Shown here one piece after another: positions 6,930 to 12,651 of a stretch of 12,651 nucleotides of DNA; the first letter of the stretch is position 1; the number at the start of each line of letters is the position of its first letter. The DNA comes from an uncultured Cetobacterium sp. (GTDB taxonomy: Bacteria > Fusobacteriota > Fusobacteriia > Fusobacteriales > Fusobacteriaceae). The stretch lies in assembly GCA_900766645.1 (NCBI GenBank), contig CAAFWD010000084.1, forward strand, positions 1-12,651. The letters are read 5' to 3'. A model generated the notes under the pieces. The model did not search any database and was not told the DNA's origin. It saw nothing but the letters and a program-made list of their open reading frames with translations. Both the position numbers and the translations under genes were made by a program.

Positions 6930-7547
6930 ATGTTACTTTTAGAAGGATTTAAGTTAGGTATGTTATTACAAATAACCATTGGTCCCGTTGGTATGTATAT
7001 ATTTTCTTTAGGAGTTAATAAAGGATTTCTTCAAGGTTTCTTGGGAGTTTTAGGTGTAACTCTTGCTGATGGTATTTTTATAACTTCTGCTGTTTTAGGA
7101 GTTTCATCTTTTATAAAAAATAAAAAAGTTCAATATGTATTTAATATTTTTGGTTCTTTAATTATTTTATTGTTTGGATTAGAAATTTTTCTAAGTTATT
7201 TTGGAATATCATTTATTCCTAAATTTAATATGTTTGAAAGTTCAAATTCAAATCTTCCATTTATAAAAGCTTTTCTTCTAACAGCTTCAAGTCCTATGAC
7301 AATACTTTTTTGGATGGGAATATTTTCTACTAAAGCAAGTAGTCTTGATTCTAAAAAAAATTCTATAATTTTATTTTCTGTTGGAGCTTTACTTTCCACT
7401 CCATTTTTTCTTTCAGGAATGGCATATCTAGGAACTCTTACTAGTAACTTTTTATCTAATAATATTTTAAAAACTCTAAATTTAATTATAGGATCTATTC
7501 TTATGTACTTAGGAGCAAAAAAAGGATATTCAACTTTAAAGAAATGA
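6930..7547 (+). CDS. LysE/RhtB-family amino-acid exporter
   Basis: A 205-residue protein with about six hydrophobic segments and the LysE-family N-terminal pattern: a short helix, then LLQITIGPVGMYIFSLGVNK (the GPVG turn of the family), then GFLGVLGVTLADGIFITSAV. A central charged linker (about residues 88-108) and SSPMTILFWMGIF lead to two or three C-terminal membrane segments, and the length is typical. The family exports amino acids or related metabolites across the cytoplasmic membrane; the substrate here is unknown. AGGAG at 6917-6921 supports the ATG. The position after ade is the only context and does not show a shared pathway. Confidence 0.85.
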   Translation: MLLLEGFKLGMLLQITIGPVGMYIFSLGVNKGFLQGFLGVLGVTLADGIFITSAVLGVSSFIKNKKVQYVFNIFGSLIILLFGLEIFLSYFGISFIPKFNMFESSNSNLPFIKAFLLTASSPMTILFWMGIFSTKASSLDSKKNSIILFSVGALLSTPFFLSGMAYLGTLTSNFLSNNILKTLNLIIGSILMYLGAKKGYSTLKK

Positions 7548-7605
7548 TTCAATATATATAAAAAGAACTACTGTCCTGTCTTTTGATATTATTTTTATAT
7601 GTTTG

Positions 7606-7634
7606 TTGATACTTTACATAGTTCATGCTAAAAT
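7606..7634 (+). promoter_or_regulatory. promoter of the DUF4234-DUF2752 pair
   Basis: TTGATA (7606-7611) and TAAAAT (7629-7634) are 17 bp apart, with TGC immediately before the -10 (7626-7628), an extended -10 promoter. Each hexamer differs from consensus by a single base. It would start transcription near 7641, leaving a leader of about 25 nt. Confidence 0.6.
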
Positions 7635-7665
7635 CACTTTTGGAAATTTAATTTAGAAAGGTTGG

Positions 7666-8001
7666 ATGAATATGCTTGTTAAAAGAAGTATTGCTTCTTG
7701 TATTATTTTAACTCTAGTAACTTGTGGTATATATTCTATTTTTTGGTGGATAAATTTACATAATGATTTTGCTAAAGAAAATAGAAAAAATGCCAATGGA
7801 GGAATGGTTATTTTCCTTACTATAATTACTTGTGGAATTTACGGTGCTGTTTGGAATTACCAAATGGGTAGAGAGATTGAATTAGCAGGGGGAAGAGATG
7901 AAGGAGTCCTTTATTTAGTTCTTTTCCTATTTGGATTAGGATTCATATCTTTTGCACTAATGCAAAATCAAGAAAATGAGTTATGCGATACAACATTATA
8001 A
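7666..8001 (+). CDS. DUF4234-type small membrane protein
   Basis: A 111-residue protein with three hydrophobic segments (about residues 7-27, 45-65 and 80-98). The first two each carry the same motif, TCGIYSIFWW and TCGIYGAVWN, the repeated T-x-GIY-xx-x-W pattern of DUF4234 proteins. No catalytic residues are apparent, and the function of the family is not established. GAAAGG (7656-7661) lies just before the ATG at 7666; a second in-frame ATG at 7672 is a possible alternative start that would remove only two residues. The last 19 bases overlap the start of the following DUF2752-type gene, so the two are translated from one message and probably act together at the membrane. Confidence 0.75.
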   Translation: MNMLVKRSIASCIILTLVTCGIYSIFWWINLHNDFAKENRKNANGGMVIFLTIITCGIYGAVWNYQMGREIELAGGRDEGVLYLVLFLFGLGFISFALMQNQENELCDTTL

Positions 8002-8354
8002 AAATTTTTATTTTTATTGGGATTTTAAGTATTTTTATTAATTTTATATTTAAAAAAAGTATTTGCATCTTCATTAATCTCTTTGGGGTGCCCTGCTTTA
8101 CATGTGGAATTACAAGAGCTTATCTAAGTTTGTTAAAATTAGATATTAAGTCTGCTTTTTATTATCATCCTTTGTTTTTTTTAGTGCCTTTTCTTTTTTT
8201 TATAAAAAAACAAAAGCAACTATTTTTAATTTTTGGATTATTTATATTTGTTTGGATAATAAGAATGTATCTATATTTCCCTACAATTGAACCTATGGTT
8301 TTTAATAAAAATGCTTTATATATAAAATTTTTTAATCTTATTATTCACATTTAA
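7983..8354 (+). CDS. DUF2752-type small membrane protein
   Basis: A 123-residue protein with three or four hydrophobic segments. It carries the family signature GVPCFTCGITRAYLSLLKLD followed by IKSAFYYHPLFF, matching the C-x-x-CG-x-TRA then xxAfxxhPL pattern of DUF2752. The paired cysteines at the membrane face suggest metal binding or a structural role, but the family has no proven function. The start at ATG 7983 lies inside the DUF4234 gene (19-bp overlap, different frame) and has only a weak purine-rich stretch upstream, so translation probably depends on the upstream gene. Small TM2- or DUF4234-like proteins and DUF2752 are often neighbours, which supports the annotation of both (recalled knowledge). 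A strong terminator follows the stop. Confidence 0.75.
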   Translation: MRYNIIKIFIFIGILSIFINFIFKKSICIFINLFGVPCFTCGITRAYLSLLKLDIKSAFYYHPLFFLVPFLFFIKKQKQLFLIFGLFIFVWIIRMYLYFPTIEPMVFNKNALYIKFFNLIIHI

Positions 8355-8360
8355 AAATTA

Positions 8361-8391
8361 AAAATCCCCCTTAAAAAAGGGGGATTTTTTT
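8361..8391. terminator. bidirectional terminator between convergent genes
   Basis: AAAATCCCCCTT (8361-8372) pairs with AAGGGGGATTTT (8377-8388) around AAAA. A T run to 8391 serves the plus strand, and an A-rich stretch at 8353-8364 becomes a U tract on the minus strand. The stop codon of the minus-strand permease (8390-8392) begins inside the plus-strand T run, so the two operons are packed back to back with one shared terminator. Confidence 0.9.
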
Positions 8392-9721
8392 ATAGCATTA
8401 TATTTATAAAAGATAATATCCCTATAATCCACAGTGTTTTTGAAATTTTATTAGTCTCCCCACAAACTATATGAACTACTATATAAGATATAAACCCAAA
8501 ACTTAATCCTACAGCAATACTATGAGTCATTGGCATAAATATTATTGTCATAAAAGCTGGAATTGCTTCTTTCATATTTGAAAAATCTAAATTTGCTACC
8601 TTTCTAAACATAAAAATCCCTACAATTACAAGAGATGGTGCTACTGCAAATACTGGAACTGTTTCTACTAAAGGAGATATAAAAAGTGATAGTAAAAAGA
8701 ATATTCCTGTAATTATAGAAGCTAAACCTGTTCTAGCTCCTGCTGTTATTCCTGCAACCGACTCTCCATAAGTTGTAACTGTACTTGTTCCTAAAAGTGA
8801 ACCAATTATTGTTGAAAGAACATCTGCATAAAGCATTCTTCCTAAACCTTTTTTTCTTTCCTCTTCATTTCTAAAAGGTATTTCCTTATAACATGATAAA
8901 AGAACACTAAGTGAGTCAAAAAGATCTATAAACATAAATGAAAATACTGCACCAATAAGTGATGGTTTTAATACATTTAATATATTTAATTTCATAGCTA
9001 CTGGTGCTATGCTTGGTGGAGTCGAAAGTATTTTTGTAGGGATATTTACCTCTCCTAAAAATATTCCTAAGATTGAAACTAAAGTTATACTAATTAACAT
9101 TCCACCTTTTATTTTTTTTAAATCAAAAATAAACATTAAAAATAACCCTAAAATTGAAAGCAATACTGGAGTTGTCATCTCTCCAAAGGCCACTAAAGTA
9201 CTTGGGTTTGACACTGCTACTCCCATACTTTTTAAACCAATTAAAGATAAAAATAATCCTATTCCAACTGTTGAAGCTATCCCTAAAGACTTAGGAATAG
9301 CATTTATTATCTGTTCTCTTATCCCCCCATAAGCTAAAATCAGATAAAATATTCCCGATAGAAAAACAACTCCTAGAGAATCTTGCCAACTTAACCCATT
9401 ACCCATTACAAGAGTAAAAGTAAAAAAAGCATTTAATCCCATTCCTGGTGCTAAAGCTATTGGTACATTACCTAAAATCCCCCCTAAAAATGATCCAATA
9501 GCTGTGGCTAAACAAGTTACTGTCACCAAAGCACCTTTTTCCATTCCTGTTAATGATAGTATTGTTGGATTAACAAAAATAACATATGATATTGTTAAAA
9601 ATGTTGTAAATCCTCCTAAGATTTCTCTTCTTATAGTACTTCCTCTTTCTGAAATAAGAAAGTACTCATCTAGAACTGCCGTCAAACTTTTTTTTCTGTC
9701 TATTTTTAATGTATTTTGCAT
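8390..9721 (-). CDS. NCS2-family purine permease (AzgA/PbuG type)
   Basis: A 443-residue polytopic membrane protein (about 12-14 segments) of the adenine/guanine/hypoxanthine branch of NCS2 permeases, which import purine bases by proton symport. Diagnostic stretches are REILGGFTTFLTISYVIFVN near the N terminus, APGMGLNAFF (91-100), and GTSTVTTYGESVAGITAGAR later on. The TM8-region motif usually read as DLFDT-x-GT is DLFDSLSVL here, a divergence that might affect substrate choice. GGAGG at 9727-9731 is 5 nt before the ATG. The gene follows a purine deaminase gene on the same strand, with a guanine-class riboswitch filling the gap. Guanine, and probably hypoxanthine, is therefore the likeliest substrate (inference). 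Confidence 0.93.
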   Translation of the reverse strand: MQNTLKIDRKKSLTAVLDEYFLISERGSTIRREILGGFTTFLTISYVIFVNPTILSLTGMEKGALVTVTCLATAIGSFLGGILGNVPIALAPGMGLNAFFTFTLVMGNGLSWQDSLGVVFLSGIFYLILAYGGIREQIINAIPKSLGIASTVGIGLFLSLIGLKSMGVAVSNPSTLVAFGEMTTPVLLSILGLFLMFIFDLKKIKGGMLISITLVSILGIFLGEVNIPTKILSTPPSIAPVAMKLNILNVLKPSLIGAVFSFMFIDLFDSLSVLLSCYKEIPFRNEEERKKGLGRMLYADVLSTIIGSLLGTSTVTTYGESVAGITAGARTGLASIITGIFFLLSLFISPLVETVPVFAVAPSLVIVGIFMFRKVANLDFSNMKEAIPAFMTIIFMPMTHSIAVGLSFGFISYIVVHIVCGETNKISKTLWIIGILSFINIML

Positions 9722-9731
9722 TTTTTCCTCC

Positions 9732-9808
9732 GTTTATAAGTAGTAGGCTTTTTTATGGTAAGCCTGTAGAAACTCTTGAACCTTATTATCAATATTATAC
9801 TAATAAAC
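9732..9808 (-). promoter_or_regulatory. guanine-class purine riboswitch aptamer, intercistronic
   Basis: Read on the minus strand, this 77-nt stretch fits the xpt-type purine aptamer almost position for position. P1 has 10 of 11 pairs (9798-9808 with 9732-9742, one U-U), and J1/2 is UAUAA. P2 has one A-G mismatch plus the usual closing U-U. L2 is AAUAAGG, J2/3 is GUUUCUAC, and P3 is AGGCUU/AAGCCU with an extra A-A step. L3 starts CC and ends AAA, so the two G-C pairs of the L2-L3 kissing contact can form. J3/1 is AC, with C (at 9743) in the position that pairs guanine or hypoxanthine rather than adenine. P1 begins with the last base of the deaminase stop codon and ends at the base before the GGAGG (9727-9731) of the permease gene. 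There is no terminator between aptamer and start codon, so ligand-stabilised P1 would most simply act by restricting the ribosome binding site. Confidence 0.88.
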
Positions 9809-10287
9809 TATTTCCAGAACCCTCTATGAATTTTTACAATTTCTTCCTGTAATTCTAAATCATCTATCGGTCCTATTACTTCGATATTTTTTTGTCCTTT
9901 TTTTATAATCTCTCTACATGGCACATCAAACGTAGGATTTTTTTCATGACTTCCTGTTAAGTCTAATAACTGTCTTTCACTGATTCCATAAACTATTTTC
10001 CCCACATTTCCCCAGTATATTGCTCCTGTACACATACAACATGGTTCTGCTGTTGTATATAGAGTACAATCCCATAAAAATTCTTTTGAATATTTTTGAC
10101 TTGCTAATTTCATAACTGTAGTTTCAGCATGTCCTGTACAATCCTTTTCTGTTATCTCTACATTTCCAGATTCAACAATAATATTTCCATCTTTGTCAAC
10201 TAGTAAGGCTCCAAAAGGATTATTTCCTTTTTCCACTGCATCTTCAGAAATTTCAATGCATCTTCTCAAATAAAATTTGTGTTCCAT
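9808..10287 (-). CDS. CDA-fold purine deaminase, probably guanine deaminase
   Basis: A 159-residue cytidine-deaminase-fold enzyme with the zinc and proton-shuttle motif H53-A-E55 and the second zinc motif P82-C83-x-x-C86 (AEPCCMCTGAIYWGNVGKIV). NPFGALLVDKDG (23-34) forms the usual first strand and substrate pocket. Short enzymes of this type are either tRNA adenosine deaminases (TadA) or guanine deaminases like B. subtilis GuaD. The C-terminal region ends in IHRGFWK, and its operon partner is a purine permease behind a guanine-class riboswitch, which favours conversion of guanine to xanthine. TadA or another base deaminase remains possible. AGGAGG at 10292-10297 (read on the minus strand) sets the ATG. 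A terminator palindrome and a structured leader lie directly upstream. Confidence 0.85.
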   Translation of the reverse strand: MEHKFYLRRCIEISEDAVEKGNNPFGALLVDKDGNIIVESGNVEITEKDCTGHAETTVMKLASQKYSKEFLWDCTLYTTAEPCCMCTGAIYWGNVGKIVYGISERQLLDLTGSHEKNPTFDVPCREIIKKGQKNIEVIGPIDDLELQEEIVKIHRGFWK

Positions 10288-10309
10288 ATCTCCTCCTAAT
10301 TTTTTATAT

Positions 10310-10337
10310 AAAAAAAGGCAGCTCTAGAGCTGCCTTT
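10310..10337 (-). terminator. terminator palindrome in the leader of the deaminase gene
   Basis: A perfect 24-bp palindrome at 10314-10337 (core GGCAGCTCTAGAGCTGCC) is followed on the minus strand by a run of U down to 10310. On the plus strand there is no T run after it, so it works in the minus direction. Only 12 bases separate the U run from the ribosome binding site of the deaminase gene, so transcripts reaching that gene must pass it: the layout of an attenuator. Confidence 0.8.
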
Positions 10338-10400
10338 AAATTACCTACACTTCACCCTAGCAAGATGAGTTGTTTAATACAACCTAATGAGTCTCCTGTG
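10338..10400 (-). promoter_or_regulatory. structured leader RNA of unknown class, candidate riboswitch or attenuator
   Basis: The 60-70 nt between the proposed transcription start and the terminator fold well on the minus strand. An outer helix CCCAC/GUAGG (one C-A) leads to ACUCAUUAG paired with CUAGGGUGAAGU (bulged A and GG). Inside it is a hairpin GGUUGU-AUUAA-ACAACU (stem 10379-10384 with 10368-10373). Two G-U wobbles in this fold would be lost on the opposite strand and one mismatch gained as a wobble there, slightly favouring the minus strand as the RNA. CUAGGG (10355-10360) can instead pair with CUCUAG (10324-10329) in the terminator arm, a possible antiterminator. It does not match the purine, preQ1, SAM, TPP, FMN, T-box or c-di-GMP consensus patterns that I can recall. 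Confidence 0.5.
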
Positions 10401-10406
10401 GGCGCC

Positions 10407-10412
10407 ATTATA
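10407..10412 (-). promoter_or_regulatory. candidate -10 of the deaminase-permease operon, inside a dyad
   Basis: A perfect TATAAT on the minus strand (10412 down to 10407) would start a transcript near 10400. No good -35 lies 16-18 bp upstream (TAGAAT at 17 bp). The -10 overlaps a dyad, TTATAC-N7-GTATAA (10408-10426), which may be an activator or repressor site and could explain the weak -35. Confidence 0.45.
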
Positions 10413-10426
10413 CTTAAAATGTATAA

Positions 10427-10562
10427 AATATTCTATTTACAAAAAGATCATACTAGAAATTTATTTTTTTGTCAATTTAAATATTATTAATTTTTATAAA
10501 AAACAAATGATACTTAATGGTGAAATTGTTAGCATTATTTTTATAATGATTCCTAAAAAACG
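10427..10562. other. AT-rich divergent intergenic region without a gene
   Basis: This is the middle of the gap between the minus-strand deaminase and the plus-strand GGDEF gene. It holds no open frame with a ribosome binding site on either strand. The only structure seen is a small AT hairpin, CATTAT-TTTT-ATAATG (10533-10548), without a T run that would make it a terminator. Confidence 0.5.
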
Positions 10563-10591
10563 TTGACTTTTTACTTAAAGATTAATACAAT
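10563..10591 (+). promoter_or_regulatory. promoter of the CHASE-GGDEF gene
   Basis: TTGACT (10563-10568) and TACAAT (10586-10591) with a 17-bp spacer form a near-consensus sigma-70-type promoter. Transcription would start near 10598, leaving an 80-nt AT-rich leader before the TTG start in which I see no riboswitch. Confidence 0.65.
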
Positions 10592-10679
10592 ATAGCTTGT
10601 GACTTATATTTTAATATATTTTGAAACAATTATTTCTAGTGAAAAAATTTATCATTGCATTTTCCAGGGAGGATAAACT

Positions 10680-12029
10680 TTGAACAGGTTAAAAAAATTT
10701 AAACTTTATTTTGCTATCACATCATTTTTATTTTCGCTTTTAATAAGTTGTCTCGTAATTTCTATATTAGAAGGCAATGAAAAAAGACTTGAAAAGGAAA
10801 GAGCTACTCATATTGGTGAAGCACATATAGGAATGTTTAAAAATGTTCTTAATTCATATCTTTATGATACTGAAATTTTAGAAATGTTTATTATAATAAA
10901 TAATGGTTCTATGAAAAATTTTGATTATGTTTCAAGAAGACTTTTTCATGAAGATAAAGTTTTAAGAGCTGTTCAACTTGCTCCAAATGGAATTGTAACC
11001 GAATCTTATCCCTTAGTTGGAAACCAACGAGGTTTCGTAAACCTTCTTACTGATCCATCTAGAAAAAAAGATGCTATATATTCCAAAGAAACAGGAAATA
11101 TGATTATTTCTGGACCTGTTAAACTTTTCCAAGGCGGAAGAGGACTTATAGCTAGAAAACCTATTTTTATAAAAGATAAAAATAATAATGAACAATTTTG
11201 GGGATTTTCTATAGTTGTTTTAAATTTTGATGAGCTTTTAAAAGCAACTAATTTAGAAAAATTAGGTTATGAGGGATATAGTTATAAACTTACTAAGCTA
11301 AATCCAAATTCAAATAATACTCAAACTGTTATTGAAAATATTAATAGTTCATTTTTAGATCCCTTGAAATTGAACTTTACTATTTCTAATGATAAATGGG
11401 TTTTATATCTTAAACCTAATTTCGGTTGGAATAGGAAATGCATGTTTTATTTAAGATATACAGTGGGACTTGCTTTAAGTTCTTTAGTCGGATTATTAGT
11501 TTATACTTTTTTAAGAATAAATAATCAGAGAAAAGAGATGCAGCATATATCCATAACTGACCATTTAACAAAATTAAACAATGGTAGAAATTTTGAAGAG
11601 ATTATGGATCACTTAATTGAATGGGATAGAAGTTTTTCAATTTTTTATTTTGATTTAAATGATTTTAAAATAATTAACGATACTTTTGGACATCATATAG
11701 GAGATCTTTTCTTAATTGAGATTGCTAGAAGAATAAAAGAGGTTTTACCTTCAAATGGAACAGCTTTTAGAATTGGTGGAGATGAATTTAGTGCTATTTT
11801 AAAAGGACCTTGTACTCAGGAAGTCTGTGAAGATTTAATTGATAAAATTAAATCTACTGTTTCTGCTCCTTTTAAAGCTGAAGACTCTATTGTTACTCCT
11901 AGTATTAGTTGTGGATATTCTATCTATCCTTATCATGGAAAAGATAAAGAGATCCTAATTAGAACTGCTGATAAAAAAATGTACAATGATAAAATGAAAT
12001 ACAAAAAAGGAGGATGTGCTAACTTATAG
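10680..12029 (+). CDS. membrane diguanylate cyclase with CHASE sensor (CHASE-GGDEF)
   Basis: A 449-residue signalling protein. TM1 (about residues 11-30) and TM2 (about 255-277) enclose an extracytoplasmic domain of about 220 residues that looks like CHASE (segments LRAVQLAPNGIVTESYPLVG and MIISGPVKLFQGG). Residues about 285-445 are a GGDEF domain with DHLTKLNNGRNF, FDLNDFKIINDTFGHHIGD and an intact GGDEF signature at 366-370, so cyclase activity making c-di-GMP from two GTP is expected. The inhibitory RxxD site five residues before GGDEF is replaced by PSNG, so product feedback at that site is unlikely. The start is TTG at 10680, fixed by AGGGAGG (10666-10672) at 7-nt spacing. It has its own promoter. 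The ligand is unknown; CHASE domains bind small molecules outside the membrane. Confidence 0.92.
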   Translation: MNRLKKFKLYFAITSFLFSLLISCLVISILEGNEKRLEKERATHIGEAHIGMFKNVLNSYLYDTEILEMFIIINNGSMKNFDYVSRRLFHEDKVLRAVQLAPNGIVTESYPLVGNQRGFVNLLTDPSRKKDAIYSKETGNMIISGPVKLFQGGRGLIARKPIFIKDKNNNEQFWGFSIVVLNFDELLKATNLEKLGYEGYSYKLTKLNPNSNNTQTVIENINSSFLDPLKLNFTISNDKWVLYLKPNFGWNRKCMFYLRYTVGLALSSLVGLLVYTFLRINNQRKEMQHISITDHLTKLNNGRNFEEIMDHLIEWDRSFSIFYFDLNDFKIINDTFGHHIGDLFLIEIARRIKEVLPSNGTAFRIGGDEFSAILKGPCTQEVCEDLIDKIKSTVSAPFKAEDSIVTPSISCGYSIYPYHGKDKEILIRTADKKMYNDKMKYKKGGCANL

Positions 12030-12043
12030 TTACCACAAATTAA

Positions 12044-12651
12044 ATGAACACAATCTTATTAATATCAATTATCAGTCTAGCTTTCAATTGCTGGATAATC
12101 AATTTTTTTGCAAATAAACTTGGTGATTTTTTAGACGAAATTGCCTATAGATTAAAAATGACATCTTCTGTTAAAGGAGTTCTTTTTGATGGTATTTCAT
12201 CATCTATTCCCGAACTTTTAACATCTGTTGTTGCAGCTCTTGCTGTTCTTGGAGTTTTTTCTGCTCCAGACCCCACAGCTTTTTCTGATGTTGGAGTTGG
12301 AACAATCGGTGGATCGGCAATTTTTAATATATTAATTATTCCATTTTTATCATTACTTTTTATCTCTTCAGATAAAGTAGATACTTTGGAAATAGATAAA
12401 AAAGCTATGATAAGAGACTTAACAATATACTTAATATCTGTTGGGATTTTATATATTGGAACAATGTTAGGAGAGTTAAACCAAATGTTAGGTATTGCCC
12501 TAGTAGTTCTCTACTCTTTATATGCTCTTTTCTTAATAAAAACAGGAAAAAATCAAGAAGAAACTACTATTGTTGAGGAAAATTCAAGACCACATATAAA
12601 TAAAAGTATGTTAACTCTTTGTGGAATAGCTATTTTAACTTTAATTCCAAT
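12044..12651 (+). CDS. CaCA-family sodium/calcium (cation) antiporter, partial at window edge
   Basis: A frame open from ATG 12044 to the end of the window, giving the first 202 residues. It shows hydrophobic segments and the first alpha-repeat of the CaCA exchangers: DGISSSIPELLTSVVAAL (about residues 49-66) with the Ser/Pro/Glu ion-site motif, then DVGVGTIGGSAIFNILII, the family's G-x-x-x-GS-x-x-FN pattern. Members exchange Ca2+ or other cations for Na+ or H+ across the membrane. A TAA lies directly upstream in frame (12041-12043), so this is the first possible ATG. There is no evident ribosome binding site close to it, and it begins 14 bp after the GGDEF stop. Translation therefore probably depends on coupling, and the two genes likely share a transcript. 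The second alpha-repeat should lie beyond the window. Confidence 0.88.
   Translation, partial: MNTILLISIISLAFNCWIINFFANKLGDFLDEIAYRLKMTSSVKGVLFDGISSSIPELLTSVVAALAVLGVFSAPDPTAFSDVGVGTIGGSAIFNILIIPFLSLLFISSDKVDTLEIDKKAMIRDLTIYLISVGILYIGTMLGELNQMLGIALVVLYSLYALFLIKTGKNQEETTIVEENSRPHINKSMLTLCGIAILTLIP

Noticed and set aside
7196..7552. Minus-strand frame of 118 codons opposite the LysE-type gene
   Set aside because: The plus-strand product has the LysE family pattern; the antisense product shows no family features.
7556..7584. Possible terminator after the LysE-type gene (AAAAGA / TCTTTT)
   Set aside because: Only six pairs, five of them A-T, around a 12-nt loop, and no clean T run; too weak to call.
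7666..8354. DUF4234 and DUF2752 frames as one gene split by a frameshift
   Set aside because: Each product matches a separate family over its full length, each has its own start, and short overlaps of this kind are typical of coupled genes.
9009..9743. Plus-strand frames opposite the purine permease (9009-9332, 9504-9743)
   Set aside because: Shadows of the NCS2 permease coding strand; the second also runs across the riboswitch start region without any ribosome binding site of its own.
10338..10412. T-box reading of the deaminase leader because of AGGGUG
   Set aside because: The T-box core AGGGUGG-x-ACCGCG is not completed, and there is no room for stem I with a specifier loop.
10507..10566. 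19-codon plus-strand frame in the divergent intergenic region
   Set aside because: No ribosome binding site, and it ends within the -35 of the GGDEF promoter.

Overview
The window looks like chromosomal DNA from a low-GC, AT-rich bacterium, most likely a member of the Fusobacteriia (Cetobacterium/Fusobacterium-like). This is inferred from base composition (about 30% G+C by eye), strong GGAGG ribosome binding sites, two TTG starts and the mix of amino-acid, amino-sugar and purine transport genes. No marker gene fixes the species. There is no rRNA, tRNA, CRISPR array, prophage or insertion sequence, and every complete gene is intact.

Layout, left to right. (1) A sodium-dependent NSS-family transporter (119-1540). 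(2) A 49-residue charged orphan with its own promoter, ribosome binding site and strong terminator (1640-1840). (3) An amino-sugar unit: an RpiR-type SIS regulator, a glucose-superfamily PTS EIICB permease and NanE. Two identical 17-bp palindromes exactly 30 bp apart lie in front of the permease gene, and the unit reads as PTS uptake of N-acetylmannosamine, or a related sugar, with conversion to GlcNAc-6-P. (4) Adenine deaminase (ade), which must be transcribed through a very long terminator-like hairpin, followed by a LysE-type exporter. (5) An overlapping DUF4234/DUF2752 pair of small membrane proteins behind a good extended -10 promoter. (6) On the minus strand, a purine operon: a CDA-fold deaminase (probably guanine deaminase) followed by an NCS2 (AzgA/PbuG-type) purine permease. 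(7) A CHASE-GGDEF membrane diguanylate cyclase and, 14 bp downstream, a CaCA (Na+/Ca2+ exchanger-type) antiporter cut by the window edge.

The most interesting signals are non-coding and concern purines. Between the minus-strand deaminase and permease genes lies a recognisable guanine-class purine riboswitch: J1/2 UAUAA, L2 ending GG, J2/3 GUUUCUAC, L3 starting CC, and C at the position equivalent to C74 of the xpt aptamer. Its P1 helix starts in the stop codon of the upstream gene and ends at the base just before the GGAGG of the downstream gene. The same operon begins with a separate structured leader of unknown class ending in a perfect terminator palindrome. One operon therefore seems to carry two RNA control devices, one probably acting on transcription and one on translation. 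The plus-strand ade gene also sits behind a terminator hairpin but has no purine aptamer.
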